From: Nepenthes gracilis | Taxonomy: Eukaryota > Streptophyta > Magnoliopsida > Caryophyllales > Nepenthaceae | Length of the DNA: 64,000 nucleotides | Assembly: GCA_033239525.1 (NCBI GenBank) | Contig: BSYO01000014.1 | Location: forward strand, 13,624,021 to 13,688,020 | Direction of reading: 5' to 3' | Part shown: positions 33,542 through 45,947 of the stretch, in pieces | How positions within the stretch are numbered: position 1 is the first letter of the stretch | How the letters are laid out: each line of letters begins with the position of its first letter | Notes under the pieces: generated by a model | What the model was told of the DNA's origin: nothing | The model's database searches: none | What the model saw: the letters and a program-made list of their open reading frames with translations, nothing else | Translations under genes and position numbers: made by a program

Positions 33542-34763
33542 TTACTGGAAGTAGTGTTTGAGGTGGATCGCATTCCACGTTCGTGGGACCAACTTTTCGT
33601 CCTGATTTCAAAGTTTGTACGCTCCTTTTCGCAGGATGGCGGAGACTAGGAAAGGCCCTTCCGAGTTAGGGGAGAGCTTGTTGCTGCCGGCCAGCTTGCG
33701 TGTGGCCTCGACGCCTTGTAGGACCAGGTCCCCAATATGAAATTGTCACACCTTTACCCTTTTTGTTATAGTATCGGGCAATTCGATGTTGGTAGGTCAC
33801 TGTCCATATTCTGGCCGTGTCGCGCGGGCTTCCTCCGATAAGTCTAGATTTCCTTATTTTTTTGGGAGCTATCCTGTGGGTCAAACGATTCCACCCTAAG
33901 ACTTGGAAGCCCGATTTCGATTGGGATTACCGCTTCAGTCCCGTAACAGAGACTGAAGGGCCTCTCCCGCGTTGGTTCTTTTAGGGTTGTCCGGTAAGAC
34001 TAGAGAACTGAGGGGAGCTCGTCTACCTAGGTGCCCCCTGCATCTTCCAGCTTGGTATTTAACCCATGGAGTAGCGTCCGGTTTGTGACCTCCAGTTTTT
34101 CATTTGCTTGGGGGTATGCCACCGAAGTGTAGACCAGCTTGATACCAAGGCTGGCGTAATACTTGGTGAAGCATTTTCCCGAAAATTGGGTCCTATTATT
34201 GGTCACGACGACCTCTGGGATGCCAAATTTGCAAATAATGTTCTGGCGAAGGAATTCAAGAGCATTGTGCTATGGGCTTTTTGCCAGTGGGATGGCCTTG
34301 ATCCACTTGGTGAAGTAGTTGATGCTCACGATGATGAACTTCCTTTGCCCCGTGGCAATGTAAAATGAGCCGAGAATATCGAGCCCCATTGGTGTGAAGG
34401 GCGAGGAGCTCAAGCGAGTTAGTCGGTGGGACAGGCGATGGTGAAGGTATCAGAAAGGCAGCTTTCACATTTCTTCACAAGTTCTAGCACATCCTTTTTC
34501 CTCGAGGGCCAGTAGTAGCCCTACCGCATGATCTTGAAGGCTAAATTTTTTTCGCCAACATGTGCTCCACAAATCTCGAGGTGCACTTCGCCCAAGGTGT
34601 AGTCAGCCTCTTCGGGAGTTAGGTATTGAAGGTATGGGGTTGAATAACCACGGTGATATAGCCGTGTGGATATTAGCTGGTTGTCTTTATTTTTGATTTG
34701 CTTAGCCTTCTCTGCGTCTTCTGGCAATGATCCGTCAGCTAGATAGCTAAGGTAGGGCGTCAT
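33542..34763 (-). pseudogene. E2 integrase (degenerate)
   Basis: N-terminal part YLADGSLPEDAEKAKQIKNK and GYSTPYLQYLTPEEADYTLG lies in ORF 34521-34763. The core has GLDILGSFYIATGQRKFI (first Asp). The second catalytic site reads VTNNRT, Asp to Asn. AYPQANEKLEVTNRTLL keeps the Glu. The C-terminal tail is GPFLVSAILRKGAYKL and LVPRTWNAIHLKHYFQ with a stop at 33542. Inactive by the Asn change as well as by frameshifts. Confidence 0.85.
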
Positions 34764-34959
34764 CCCTTTGAAAATTTGACGCCTCCTCGCTCTTCTATGT
34801 CGGGAGTGTTCAAAATCTCCTCATGTCCCTGGTATTGTTCCGGATTTTTGGCAGCGGCTCGCATGACCTGGGTTTGATTATGGGATTATGAACCAAGGTT
34901 AGTTTGTCGAAACCCTGGGCGGTCTCCCTTGCCTTTGCCAAGTACTTGACTAGGTGAGG

Positions 34960-35642
34960 GTTGCTTACTCGAAGTCTCCGTTAACCTGGTTAACGATCAG
35001 TTCGGAGTCACTGTAGATTGCCAATCTCTTGGCAGAGCACTCCTTTGCTAATCATAATTCGGCTAACAGAGTTTCATATTTGGCAATGTTGTTGGTTGCA
35101 GGAAAATCGAGTCTGAGGGAATACTTCACCTCAAACCAGTTTGGGGTCGTGAGGACCACTCCGACGCCACTGCCGGTGTTCGTAGATGATCCGTCTACGT
35201 GGAATACCCACTTTGGTACTCCGTCAAGCTGTACCGCACTTTCTATGGGCTGTTCTTCGAGAACTGGGGTCGTGGTCTCAATAATGAAGTCGGCCAGAGC
35301 CTGCACTTTTACAGTAGGTCTGGGCCGAAATTCAATGTCGAACTCGCCCAACTCGATAGCCCACTTTACCAGCCGTTCAGAAATGTCGAGTTTTTGGAGT
35401 ATATTTTTCAGAGACTGGTTAGTGAGGACCACTACGTGGTATGTCTGAAAGTATGGCCTTAACTTCCACGCAGAGAATATAAGTACTAAGGCCAAGTTTT
35501 CTGCGTGTGTAATTCTAGTCAACATTTTACTCACGTAGTCATCGTTGGGTGTGATTAGTCTGGCATGAACTGGGATACCGACGACACTAAGATACATCTC
35601 TTCTTCGCCGGGTGACACTATGCAAATCCCGAGGGATACCAC
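34960..35642 (-). pseudogene. E2 RNase H plus archaeal-type RNase H
   Basis: A 196-residue ORF (35052-35642). RT-linked RNase H has DDYVSKMLTRITHAENLALV and LTNQSLKNIL. The linker has EFDIEFRPRPTVKVQALADF. The second RNase H has HVDGSSTNTGSGVGVVL. The conserved EYEAL-type motif is IAKYETLLAEL, with one Glu changed to Lys, and the final motif IYSDSELIVNQV lies just past the ORF at about 35000. Confidence 0.87.
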
Positions 35643-35658
35643 TTCAATTCATCAAAGG

Positions 35659-36560
35659 CTATCTGAAATTCTGCTGTCCAGGCGTTGGATTTTGTCCATT
35701 TTCGGTAGTTAGGCTTTGCGGAAGCGGGACAACAACAGAGGTATGGGGTTGACGTCCTTTAACCACGAGCCATGTCTGCGAGGGCCTTAATCGCCCTCGG
35801 GTTTGCCTCAATCCCTGTTGGGAGACGATGAAACCTAAGAATTTACTAGAAGCTACCCCGAAGACACACTTGTCGGGTTCAACTTTTGATTTGCGGAGCA
35901 CCTAAAATTCTGCCGTCGTGGATGTGGGTCACGGTGACCCGCTTTTGACGAGCATAGCTAAGACCTCCATGTTGCGACCGATCTGTTTTTTCAAACATCT
36001 TGTTGACAATCGTTGATAGCTTGCTCTAGCGTTTTTCAGTCCGAAGGGCATTACTTTGTAGCAGTAGGTACCCTGATTCGTCATGAACGAGGTGTGCTTC
36101 TTATCTTCTGGACTCATCCGATCTGGTTGTAATTTGAATAGGCATCCATAAAGCTTAGTAGCTCATGTCTGGCTATCCAGTCAACTAGCAAGTCGATCTT
36201 GGGTAAGGGAAAGCTGTCCTTTGGGCAGACTTTGTTAACGTTGGTGATATCGACACACATCCGCCATTTCCCATTACTTTTCTTCACCAGGACGACGTTA
36301 GAGAGCCAATCCGGGTAGTGGACTTCTCTAATAAATCCTGCATCCAGCTGTTTCTTCACTTTCTCCCGGATGGCGATCAACTTTTCTACGGAATGGTTCC
36401 TCCACTTCTACCTGACGGGCTTCTGGCCAGGATCAAGCCCCAACTTATGGACCATCACCTCAGCGGAATCCCAAGCATGTCTGCTGGAGTCCACGCAAAA
36501 ATATCTGCGTTCCGTCACAGGAACACGATCAATTTATTGCTCAGTGTTTCGGCGAGTGAG
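35659..36560 (-). pseudogene. E2 reverse transcriptase lacking its catalytic motif
   Basis: ORF 36114-36380 has KQLDAGFIREVHYPDWLSNV, NGKWRMCVDITNVNKVCPKD and LLSFMDAYSNYNQ. ORF 35929-36117 has SFMTNQGTYCYKVMPFGLKN. Where E3 has MEVYADDMLVKS, E2 reads MEVLAMLVKS, so a small deletion removed the two catalytic Asp residues. The thumb region (35659-35901) has EPDKCVFGVASSKFLGFIVS. Confidence 0.88.
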
Positions 36561-36689
36561 CCGCCAATTTGTACACACCTTTTTGGTTCCTCTGGGTTCA
36601 GGGGGACTAGATTTGTGGCTTCACCGGAATGCGCTTGCTGCAGGGTCGTCTCGTCTCAATGATCGAGTTTCCCAACCGCTCTAGTACTG

Positions 36690-37157
36690 CCGCTAGGGGC
36701 AATTTGAGACATGTAATATGTCCGCCGAGTAACTTGGTCACCTAACACCTCTCCTATACCGTAAGGCGTTGGGAACTTTATCTTGAGGTGTGGAATCGAA
36801 TTGACTACCCTAAATGCTATTAAACACGATCTACCTAGTATAGCGTTATAAACAGAGGGCAAGTCGACCACCAAAAAGGTGAGCATTCGACTCGCTGTTT
36901 TTGGACACGTGCCCAGAGTGACCTCCAGTTGGATTGTTCCTTGGACAGGCATTGGCTCGTTGTCAAGGCCATACAATGGGCCCTCGATAGATTTTAATTA
37001 GTTTTTTTAAGCCTAGTTTAAATATTACATCCAAGTAAAGCAAGTCTTTTGAACTATCATTATCAATAAACACTCGCTTCAATTGGTAGTCGACACTACC
37101 GTTTGAAATGAGCGCGGATACAAGGGGGTCAGCATGGGGGGACATTACATGAGTCAA
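36690..37157 (-). pseudogene. E2 aspartic protease (degenerate)
   Basis: SALISNGSVDYQLKRVFIDN followed by DSSKDLLYLD (active-site Gly replaced by Asp), then LYGLDNEPMPVQGTIQLEV, VYNAILGRSCLIAF and PTPYGIGEVLGDQVTRRTYY. Close to E3 (19088-19501). A frameshift near 36963 separates the halves. Confidence 0.85.
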
Positions 37158-38661
37158 GTCATCATCACTGAAGCTAATTGCGTTGTCCGCTGTGCCCTGC
37201 TTCTTCCTCCCAGTTTGCTACTTCTTGTTATCGGTTGGGTTTTTGGCAGGTCAGGTGGTGACCATATTGACCATCCCTATCCTATCCGATTTCGGGGAGG
37301 AGACGACTCCTGCCCTTCTCCACCGGCTGCTCCAGAACTCTGCCTAGGGCCCTTGACAAACTTGGTGAGGTGGCCCCTGCGAATCAACTTCTTGATCTCC
37401 CTCTGTAATGTCTTGTAGTCTTTAGTAGAATGTCCAGCGGAGAGAGGTTTTATAGTATATTTTTTCGGTGTCCTTTCTGATGGTTTTGGCCACTTCAGGA
37501 ATTTTTTTCTGTGGATTTGCATAAGGACATTTGAGCGTGTATCCCGGGGCATTTGATGGGCCCGTAATCTATCGGCATCTTGCTTCCGGGGGAGTGATCC
37601 ATGCTGTATTTTCATTTTCTCTCTAGGGAATAAGTGCGTTGGCCTCCTCTCCATTTGCATAAGCACGGGTGATTGACTCCACCTCCCGAAAGGTCTAGAG
37701 ATTCTTGTGGGCAGTGCTTGAAGAAGTCTCGTGAGGTCGCGCGGAGATAAAATTGCCTAGCTTCATCTCGTCCGTGTCTGGCCTCTGCCACAAAGCGGGA
37801 AATCTTCACGGGTTCTCCTGACTTCGCTTGATGTGGGAGAGGTGCCACGTGCGCTTCTTTTCCGTCGGCTCAAGGCATCTTGACGAAGAGATGAGCTGAG
37901 GAAGCTACCTGGTGCTTCAAGGAGGTGATGAAAGATGTGGGCATCTTCCTTCGGCGTGAGTGGGAAGCCGGCACATTCTGCGTCTTCCACCCTAGACTCG
38001 GATGGGTGCGAAAGTGATCTAGATGGTCAACTAGATCTTGCTCCCAATAAGTCAAAGGAAGGCATCTTAAATTTGGTGGGAAGTGGACGATTTAGGATCT
38101 CATTTGTGAAGGGAGATCACAAGATCAACGGCGCTCATCGTTCTTGAATATGCAATTCCAAATCTTATCCACCCGTGGATGTACGCGAAGCAACATTGGC
38201 AAAAGAGTTGAGGTAAGCCCTCGGCTCTATTTTGTCCGGAGGGTCCAGTTTTTGCCTCCAGCTGACCTCTTAGTCTCCAAAGCTCGCTCCCGGGACTGAG
38301 TTTTTAGCCGAGAGTATCGGGGGTTTCTTCTTTCGGACTTTCTCCGGCGTTGCTCCCGAGCACTCTTGATTATTCTTACGAGCGCGAAGAGGCTGGGATC
38401 GATGTCGCCGGCCTCTTAGGCCTTTCCGACTTCTTTTTCGGGCTACCTTTTTGGTGGCCGGCGTAAGACGCGATGACGGAGCCCTAAGTGGCTATTCTTG
38501 TCGTGAGCAAAGTATTTAGAGCTACGATTATTGATGCATCTGCTCCATCAATCATTGAAAGCGGCGTTCGGTGTCCTTCATGACCGAGTACTGAGCGGCG
38601 TGGTTGTGAGAAGTGGCATCTCTAGTGAGATCGCTAGCTTGGGCTCTCGTATTCACCATCG
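37158..38661 (-). pseudogene. E2 gag (degenerate)
   Basis: ATG at 38659-38661: MVNTRAQASDLTRDATSHN. The capsid part is scattered in three frames: DLVDHLDHFRTHPSLG, VEDAECAGFPLTPKED and RFVAEARHGRDEARQFYLRA. The C-terminal part reads DTRSNVLMQIHRKKFLKWPK, GHSTKDYKTLQREIKKLIRR and GHLTKFVKGPRQSSGAAG. Matches E3 gag. Heavily frameshifted. Confidence 0.8.
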
Positions 38662-38720
38662 CAGATGAGTCTGGCAGTGAAAAGAGAATGTTCTGGGGGA
38701 GTGTGGTCGGCTTTTCGTAA

Positions 38721-38743
38721 GCGTTTCCCACAGAAAGTGCCAA
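38721..38743 (-). other. E2 primer-binding-site region
   Basis: Element strand TTGGCACTTTCTGTGGGAAA directly after the 5' LTR. Confidence 0.7.
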
Positions 38744-39719
38744 TGATGCGTCCTTGGATCGAACTTGAATGTAGATCCGCTTGTTTGGTTCCGCTCGCGT
38801 TCCGCGAGTTTGGAAACATCTAAAACGACAGAGGTCGGTGTGTGCAAAAAGTTGTCCCACCGAAAACACTCCGATACTCAAGTAAGTAAATGATGCCTTT
38901 AAAATCTGAAAAGGTAACTGAAAATGAGAATTGAGAGGGAGAGTATAAGAGTGCGTAGGTTTTCAGATAAATGAGAGACAATGCCGTCTTTTGAATTTGG
39001 ATGGTGGGTGAAGGTAGTAGGCGTCTGTCAACAGGAAGAGCGCCTATATGCCTTTGATTTTTGTTCTTTCTCTCAGCACATTAGGATGCTTTGTAGAGAG
39101 AGAGTACGAAATCGTCATGGAATGCGTAGTCGAGAGCGTATGTTTGTGTCTTAGAAAGCGTAGTAGTAGGCGTAATAGAAGGCGTCCCCTGAGTGAGGAC
39201 TCTAGGGCTTATTTTAACGGTGGTAGGGTGATCTTCTTTGGTTGGAAGATATGATCCCCTGCGCCATGTTTAGGCGGCCTTTCTTGTGAGGAAGGCACGC
39301 ATTGCCTAATTAGCTGGGATTTTTTTAAAATGGCGGGTGAAATCGAATTTTCACCTTCCTTTCCAGTATATTTCTTCACAATGTAGGAATCGGGAAGATC
39401 TGGCACCTTCATTATGGGAAAGATATCGATCTTGTCAACATCCTTTTTGGAGCTGGTCAGATTTATAGAAAGCGCAGAGTTAGGAAAAAATAACTTTCGT
39501 CCAGGTCCAGTGGTTTCTTTATTCCTGGGCTCTTCCCAAATGGCGTCAACAAAGCGAGTTTCCTGAGCGAATAGTCGTTCCGCCATGCCTTCTCACGCCA
39601 GCGTTGACCGTCACGCGTGTTTAGGCCTTTGAGAATTTGGCCTCATTTCCTAGTAGGCCAACGTTGACCATTGTGGATCCAGGCCACTTTTACTATTGGA
39701 ATTCTAAGCATGTATCTCA
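38744..39719 (-). repeat. E2 5' LTR (element orientation)
   Basis: 976 bp, TGATGCGTCC...TATCTCA on the plus strand, followed by ATAAC. Shares long blocks with 29312-30390, such as the GAAATCGTCATGGAATGCGT region. Confidence 0.93.
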
Positions 39720-39724
39720 ATAAC

Positions 39725-40745
39725 AAAAATACAGGAAATATAAAGTTAAGTTGGACATATTACATCTCAAAGACCAAAACAACAAAAGACTATAAATTAC
39801 GGCGGATATAGAATCTGATGGAAATAAACCCTATTTAGTTTTTAAATAAGATATAATAAAACCTGTTCAACCCAAAATAACTCATAAAAAGTATCAATAA
39901 AATCAAACCATCATAATATCAAATTTGTACAAATTCAACTAATGTAATATTTTCAAATATAAATAAAATGTAATAATTGAATTATATATTAATCCTCAAA
40001 TATGAATCCGAAATACAAATCTAAATATAAAATATAAACAAATAAAATTTTTAGATATTTTCCATTCGAATTCTTGCAAGTCTTCATACCTTGCTAATAT
40101 GGAAGGGGTTAGAAAATAATTTACAAAATTTCAGCCTAAAATTGAGCAAGTATCAACATATATAACAAACAATGTCCATGAAATAAAATGAAACAATAAA
40201 AAATAATAAACATATGTGAAATTCAATATATTAAATAATTCAAATATGTCAAATGTCCAATTACGTAATATTCAAATATCAAGTGTCCAAATGTAATTTC
40301 ATATGTAAAATTTATAATCTATATACGAAAATCAAATAATTCATACAATATAAATTTGTTTTAAAGGCTCAAATATTCAAAGTTAGATAAATTTGAATAT
40401 CACGTCCAAAACCTGCAAATATTCTAAAAATGAAACATTTTGAAATACTAAATACGATGCAAGTAAAAATTTCAATATCCAAATCATACTAAAATTTCAG
40501 AATTAAGAACTACAATATTAATTTTGAAAAAATATTACATATACTCTCAATAATATTTAACCAAAATATTATTATTTAGACACATATGTGAGCCATCTAT
40601 AAATGTGTACCGATAGATACTATCAAATACTATTTTCTTTTATCATCCGTAAATGATAGATACAATTGTCAAGTGGCGGCAATACATTTTGTTCAATTTT
40701 TTTTATAATTATTCTCAATAAAATATCAAACGATGAATTATATAA
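39725..40745. repeat. Old LTR-like repeat, copy 1 (interrupted by E2)
   Basis: 39725-40080 aligns with 43245-43575 and 40085-40745 aligns with 47850-48530, which are separated in copy 2 by an insertion. With about 55 bp left of E2 (29255-29311) it forms one repeat split by E2. Copy 2 begins TGTCACGTCCCCC at 43164. Reversed, this resembles the 3' end of a chromovirus LTR, so the repeat may be a minus-strand solo LTR. No coding. Confidence 0.6.
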
Positions 40746-41638
40746 CAAATTACAAAAGTTTTTTTTTATAAGAAAAATACAAATTAAAACATTTCATAAT
40801 ATAAAAAAGTACAAACTCATATAATAATAAAATAGAGTTTGTACCAAACTACTTACATAATATACCATATAAAAGGCTAAAGGCACAAGATTGATAACTT
40901 TTATTTTATAAATATTTTTATATATAACATATAATAGCTCATTTTGTATAATTTTTACAAAACTCTTAAACATTCGGTAAATCAAACAAAACTTTAAATC
41001 CTTCAATGAAAATTATATACACGTAACATTATTTAAATTAAACAAGTAAATAGTGATATGCATGTATAACAAAATAAAAAATATAAATAAAATCAAAGGA
41101 TATATGAAATAGATTAAAGAATATATTTAGAATATTTATGTTAAATTTCTAATCTAACAGATTTAACCTCAAAAAATATTAAAATCTTCTTTCTTTCTCA
41201 ACTTTTTCTTTTTCTTCAACGTTCAGCCCGTTTATCTTGACACGGCGGCTTTGTGAATTTGAAAATGGCAACAAATGAATAAAAGAAAAGAGGGACAAGG
41301 ACACAAAGAGTACGCGCGATTTATGTGGAAAATCCCGTTATGAAAGAAGTGGTAAAAACCACGACAGCGGACGAAAAGTTCAAGAGGTTTTACTATTGTA
41401 GCAAAGGAATACAATGGGAGCCTGTGGAGCGATTTGTCTCCACAGTGGATTACAACGTGAGAAGTCTTGCTTCTTTTTTTCTTTTATTTTTTCTCTTTTC
41501 TCTCGAGTATTCTTCACAAAGTGTGCTCAAATAAAAGCTTTTCAGAATCCCCTTTTTGCTACCTAAAAGGGGGTATTTATAAGAGGAAATTGTGCCGTTG
41601 GAAAGGAGACACGTGGACCACGTGTCAGGGCCGCTGCC
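40746..41638. other. AT-rich DNA with LTR-like fragment
   Basis: AT-rich to about 41160. At 41330-41400 GTGGAAAATCCCGTTATGAAAG and AAAAACCACGAC resemble the leader of some plant copia-type or short LTRs. No ends or coding found. Classification is uncertain. Confidence 0.35.
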
Positions 41639-41760
41639 ACCGATTTTGGGGAGGAGACGACACCACCTATCTCGGAGTTTGTATGGCGTGCGGCTCTAGA
41701 ACTCTGCCCAGGGCGTGTTCGGACAAACTTAGTGAGATGGCCGTGTTGAATATTGGATCT
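41639..41760 (-). pseudogene. Isolated Tat gag fragment
   Basis: Minus frame HGHLTKFVRTRPGQSSRAA with the flanking DNA matches E2 gag (RGHLTKFVKGPRQSSGAAG at about 37290-37400). About 120 bp with no other part of the element around it. A captured or deletion-derived scrap. Confidence 0.7.
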
Positions 41761-43163
41761 TTCTGGCAACGTGCACATTAGTCATACAGTTGGCATCCTC
41801 GGTCATCTTGGTTCCTTAATCATTCAAATGTTTAGTTCATTAAATGCATCCTTTGCTCGTATAAGACACATTAGAAGTCCTCGTGACTTTTCTCAGACAT
41901 CATGTCATTCGTGCTCATTTGGGTCAAAATTCCCATCCCCATTGCTATTTGAGGCTTCTTAGTCTAAAGCGGGCGCTTGGGACATCTTAGTCCTTTGAAA
42001 GTTGGGCTCATCCGAGCTAACTTATATTGTGAACTCTCCTGGCCGATTTTGGGCCTTGGGTTGAGACCCATCCTCTTCTCTCTCTCTTTTTTTTTTTGGT
42101 GAAATTTCTGACACGTTAGATATAAATACAATTTGTCCAAGGAATATTAATATATTTAGTTCATTAAAATGGTATTATAGCGCCAACATTTTACTCAAAA
42201 TTTTGAATGCCCCATAAGTGTGCATTGGGTGCATCTCTTCCATCTCAAATCGCGAGTAGGTTTTAGGCGCTCATCTAATGATCATATTTCCTCAAATTTA
42301 AAATTTTTATTATTCAATTATATCCTAAACTAGCCCAAGATTATATTGATAATATCAAAATAGTTAGATAAAAATTAAATATTATAATTTTCCCATCCTT
42401 TAAAAATTGGACTTAAAAATCTTACATACCTCAATAAGCAATCAAGATTTTGATCTTCGAATGGGTTTACCATACTTCTACTGCATAACTCTGATATATC
42501 TTTCCAAATTCGAAATAAGACCACATCATACGTTGAATCATTATTGATCATATTTTATCTATTAATCAAGATGATTTATTACTTTAAACACCTTCTTCAC
42601 TCGATAAATCTAAATCTTCACCTTCGTTAGGTCTAAATCACCTAAATATTCAAGGACTCATTCTTTAGAAAAATGATCAAAGGGTGTTAGGCCATATCCC
42701 AGATTCCCATCTCCTCACCTCGCCAAAGGTTCCACATCTTACCTTTAAATCATCTGATCTAGTATATTTAACACCCTAGCTATCATGAGCAAAAGCTTCA
42801 CATCACAACTAGATTCAATTCTTCAACTTTCTGACACATTAGATACATATTATGAAGCAATATTCAAATGTTTAGTTCATTAAAATCATATAAGACACAT
42901 TTTTATGATTTTCTCAGACATCATTCATTAAGCCATACCCTAGATTCCCATCTCCTCACCTCGCCGCAAGCTCCACATCTTACCTTTGAATCATCCGAGC
43001 TAGTATATTTAACATCCTGGCCTTCATGAGCAAAAAATTCACATCATGACTAGATTCAATTTTTCTAACTTTTTCTTTAGATACATATTAGGAAGCAATA
43101 TTCAAATATTTAGTTCACTAAAATTATATAGGACACATTTTTATGATTTTTTTACATCATTCC
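41761..43163. repeat. AT-rich DNA with tandem 245-bp duplication
   Basis: 42690-42930 and 42935-43160 are two adjacent copies (both contain GATTCCCATCTCCTCACCTC and CACATCTTACCTTTGAATCA-like blocks). A more diverged partial copy is at about 41825-42180. No gene. 42090-42690 holds nothing recognisable. Confidence 0.65.
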
Positions 43164-43580
43164 TGTCACGTCCCCCGCTTGGGTAGGTTTTAAATATTAA
43201 TAAAAATATAAATAGTAATAATTATCCATGTGCAACTAAAATCTAGATAATTCTAAGTTGAGTCGGATATACTAAACTTCATAGGCCAAAATGGTGAAAG
43301 ATCATAAATCACTACAAATATGAAATCTAACCGAACTAAATTCTAACTAGTCACTAAATAAAATATAATAAAACCTACTCAACATAAAATAACTTGTAAA
43401 AAAATGTATCAATAAAACCAAACTATCATAATATCAAATATATACAAATTTAACTAATAAAATATTTTCAAATATAAACCAATTGTAATAATCGAATTAT
43501 ATATTAATCCTTAAATATATATTTCAAATACAAATCTAAGTACAAAATATAAATAAACAAAATATTTTAATATTTTTTGA
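43164..43580. repeat. Old LTR-like repeat, copy 2, left part
   Basis: TGTCACGTCCCCC start, then aligned with 29255-29311 plus 39725-40060. It stops at about 43580 where the 4.3-kb insertion begins. Confidence 0.6.
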
Positions 43581-43945
43581 TCAAATCTATAATATTCTAA
43601 ATATTTTTATTATTTTAAGAAATTAAAATTGATAAATTAAGTTTTAATAATTATTTTTAATTACTTTTAGGTTTAAATATTTAGACTATTAACTTAAATT
43701 TAGATTAGTTAGTGAGTTAGATTAAATTAATTCCAAATCAATCTAAATGAATTAATATTAGATAATCTTTGTTTATCAAAATTTAGTAATTGAAAATAAA
43801 ATAAATAAATAAATAAATAAATATATATATATATATATAATTAATTAAAAGTTTAAATATTATGGTAAGGGTAATGAGATAATTAATATATTTAATAACA
43901 GTAATAAATATAAATAATAATAAATATTATTAATTATAGTGAGTG

Positions 43946-43947
<2 letters not shown>

Positions 43948-43978
<31 letters not shown>

Positions 43979-44012
43979 TGTATATAATAATAATAATAAA
44001 TAAATAAATAAA
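43948..44012. repeat. ATA trinucleotide microsatellite
   Basis: AATAATAATA run with one interruption, followed at 44013-44140 by an AAGG-type purine-only tract. Confidence 0.9.
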
Positions 44013-45335
44013 AGGAAAAGAAAAGGAAAGGAAGGAATTGGCCGAAGGAAAAAGAAGGAAAGAAAAGAAAAAGGGGAAAGAGAAGAAAAGAAAGAAGGGA
44101 AGAAAGAAAGGAGAAGGAGAAGAAGGAAGGGAGGGTGCGATTTGTGGCGGTAGGAGAGGAAGGAAATCAGGCCTCAAATGGAAACTCGGCAAAACCCTAA
44201 ATCGCCCCCTTCATTATTTAAGGAGATGGTGGGGGAAGGAGAAGGGGGCCATTGTTACCGTATCCGTGAGCGGATGCCGTCGAGATGACAAGTTCCTCAT
44301 CACTGCAATTTCTGCAGTCAAGGTCGCCGTCGTTGGGTGGTGTCACCGCCGTCGTCGATTTATGCTGCCGCTATCGTTGCCGGATGAAGAACTCAAAACT
44401 GAGGCAAGTAACAATCCAAATTTCTGCAAGTTGATTTGAGTTCTTTGATAAAATCCGCTCTCTTCTTTCTTCCTATTAATGTCGATCTTCCATTTTTGTA
44501 TCAACATTGTTAAAGAATTTGTTATATGTGGGTAAATTTTGGAGGACTTCGATTGAACTGGGCCGTCGATGAAGAAATCGGGAAAACAGGATTACGGTTT
44601 GGTTTGTGAAAGGGAACGCAAATTTGATGAATTAGTGTTAAATTATGAGATAAAACCTTGTGGGTTAACAAATTGAAATCGTTTTGTAACCTATTGGGAG
44701 TTCAAAATTTGGATTTCGAGGGAAATTAAATATGCTCTGTTTCCGTGGCGTGAAAATGGTGGAGATATGAATTACGGAGGGATTAGCTCTGTTTGCGAAA
44801 TGGTCATAACAATGGCTTAGGTGGCAACGTGGGTGTGAGTAGCCGTATGAGTGTATGGGTATGTTGATAAATATATGTATACATATTGTATGTTTGTATA
44901 TAATTAGGTTGGTGTGTGTATGCATATACGTACCTATGGACCGTATGTGTGTAACCATGTGTGAGTGTGGGTGTTCTGTGCGGGCTGGTGTTGGTGTGTG
45001 TATGCAGGTGCTGGATGTGTGTGTGTGCAGCTGTGAGCGTGAGGCAGTGTAGCTGCTGCAACTGCTGTGGGAGTGTGTCATGTGTGTGTGGGTGAATGGC
45101 TGGGGGTATAGCCGTGGGTGTATGGTGTGTGGGTTGGACTGTGTGTGTGTGTTTTAGTGGGTCATGTGTTGGGCTGGGCTGTGTGTGTGTATTTTAGTGG
45201 GCCAAGTGTGTGTATAGAACATGGGCTGGGTTAAGTTTGAAGTTGGTGGATGGTAGTATAGTGGGTCATAGGCTAGAATTTGAAGATGGTATATGTGTGT
45301 ATATGCGTGTGTTATGTGTATGGATATATGTATGT

Positions 45336-45370
45336 ATATATATATATATATATATAAATGGAGGTATATG

Positions 45371-45404
<34 letters not shown>
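45336..45404. repeat. TA/TATG microsatellites
   Basis: Two TA runs with TATG interruptions after a TGTG-rich stretch (44860-45300). Confidence 0.9.
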
Positions 45405-45407
<3 letters not shown>

Positions 45408-45947
45408 GTGTGATTATACATGTATGTATGAAAATAAAGATGGTAAAGAGTATAGAGGATATTTATAGTTATATATGTTCGGAGTGATACTGATTGTATA
45501 AAGAAATAAATATTGCTGATTAATTGTTGGAACCTTGTAAAATTAATTTAGGAATGGAAATTTGAAATAAAGATATTGCTGGCCTTAGTCTCGGCATCAC
45601 TCCGAAATAAAAATAGTAAAGTAGATGAGCTGATCATATCCTGATCCATGTATTCCCTTTGGATGTCCTGAGATATGTTCATTTGTGTTAGATTTGATAG
45701 TGTAAGTACGGTCCCTAGTTAGCACCGAACGACGTTCTATTGTTGATGTTATAAAACTTTCTTTGCGTTATACTCGTTGTGTGAGTATTTGAATTCGTTG
45801 CCTTCCTACGGTTAAGGTTGAAGAGAGTGTATGAAAATATTAAAGGTATCTGGTCGAATGGGAGGCTATGGTATTTAAATAGGGTCTATGCTTATCCGAT
45901 ATTGATTTCCGTATCCTAGTGGGTTTAGGTATGTTTCCTAGTTTGGC

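Larger units (their letters stand above)
29312..39719 (-). mobile_element. E2: Tat-lineage Ty3/gypsy retrotransposon, 10.4 kb, degenerate
   Basis: Perfect 5-bp target duplication ATAAC (29307-29311 and 39720-39724). LTRs at 29312-30390 and 38744-39719, a primer-binding site and polypurine tract, and minus-strand gag, protease, RT, two RNase H domains and integrase. The antisense gene is at 30996-32730. It belongs to the E3/E4 family by LTR ends and protein sequence. It is disabled by frameshifts and by loss of the RT catalytic motif. Confidence 0.93.

Noticed and set aside
42100..42690. Possible gene in moderately AT-rich sequence
   Set aside because: No ORF above 60 codons, no splice-linked frames and no domain motif. 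Left unannotated.
44038..44439. 133-codon plus-strand ORF with a lysine/arginine-rich start
   Set aside because: The first half is translated AAGG purine microsatellite. The rest has no recognisable domain and lies within an LTR-like insertion.
44665..45081. 138-codon minus-strand ORF rich in His and Thr
   Set aside because: It is the reverse frame of a TGTG-rich low-complexity tract, with no family signature.
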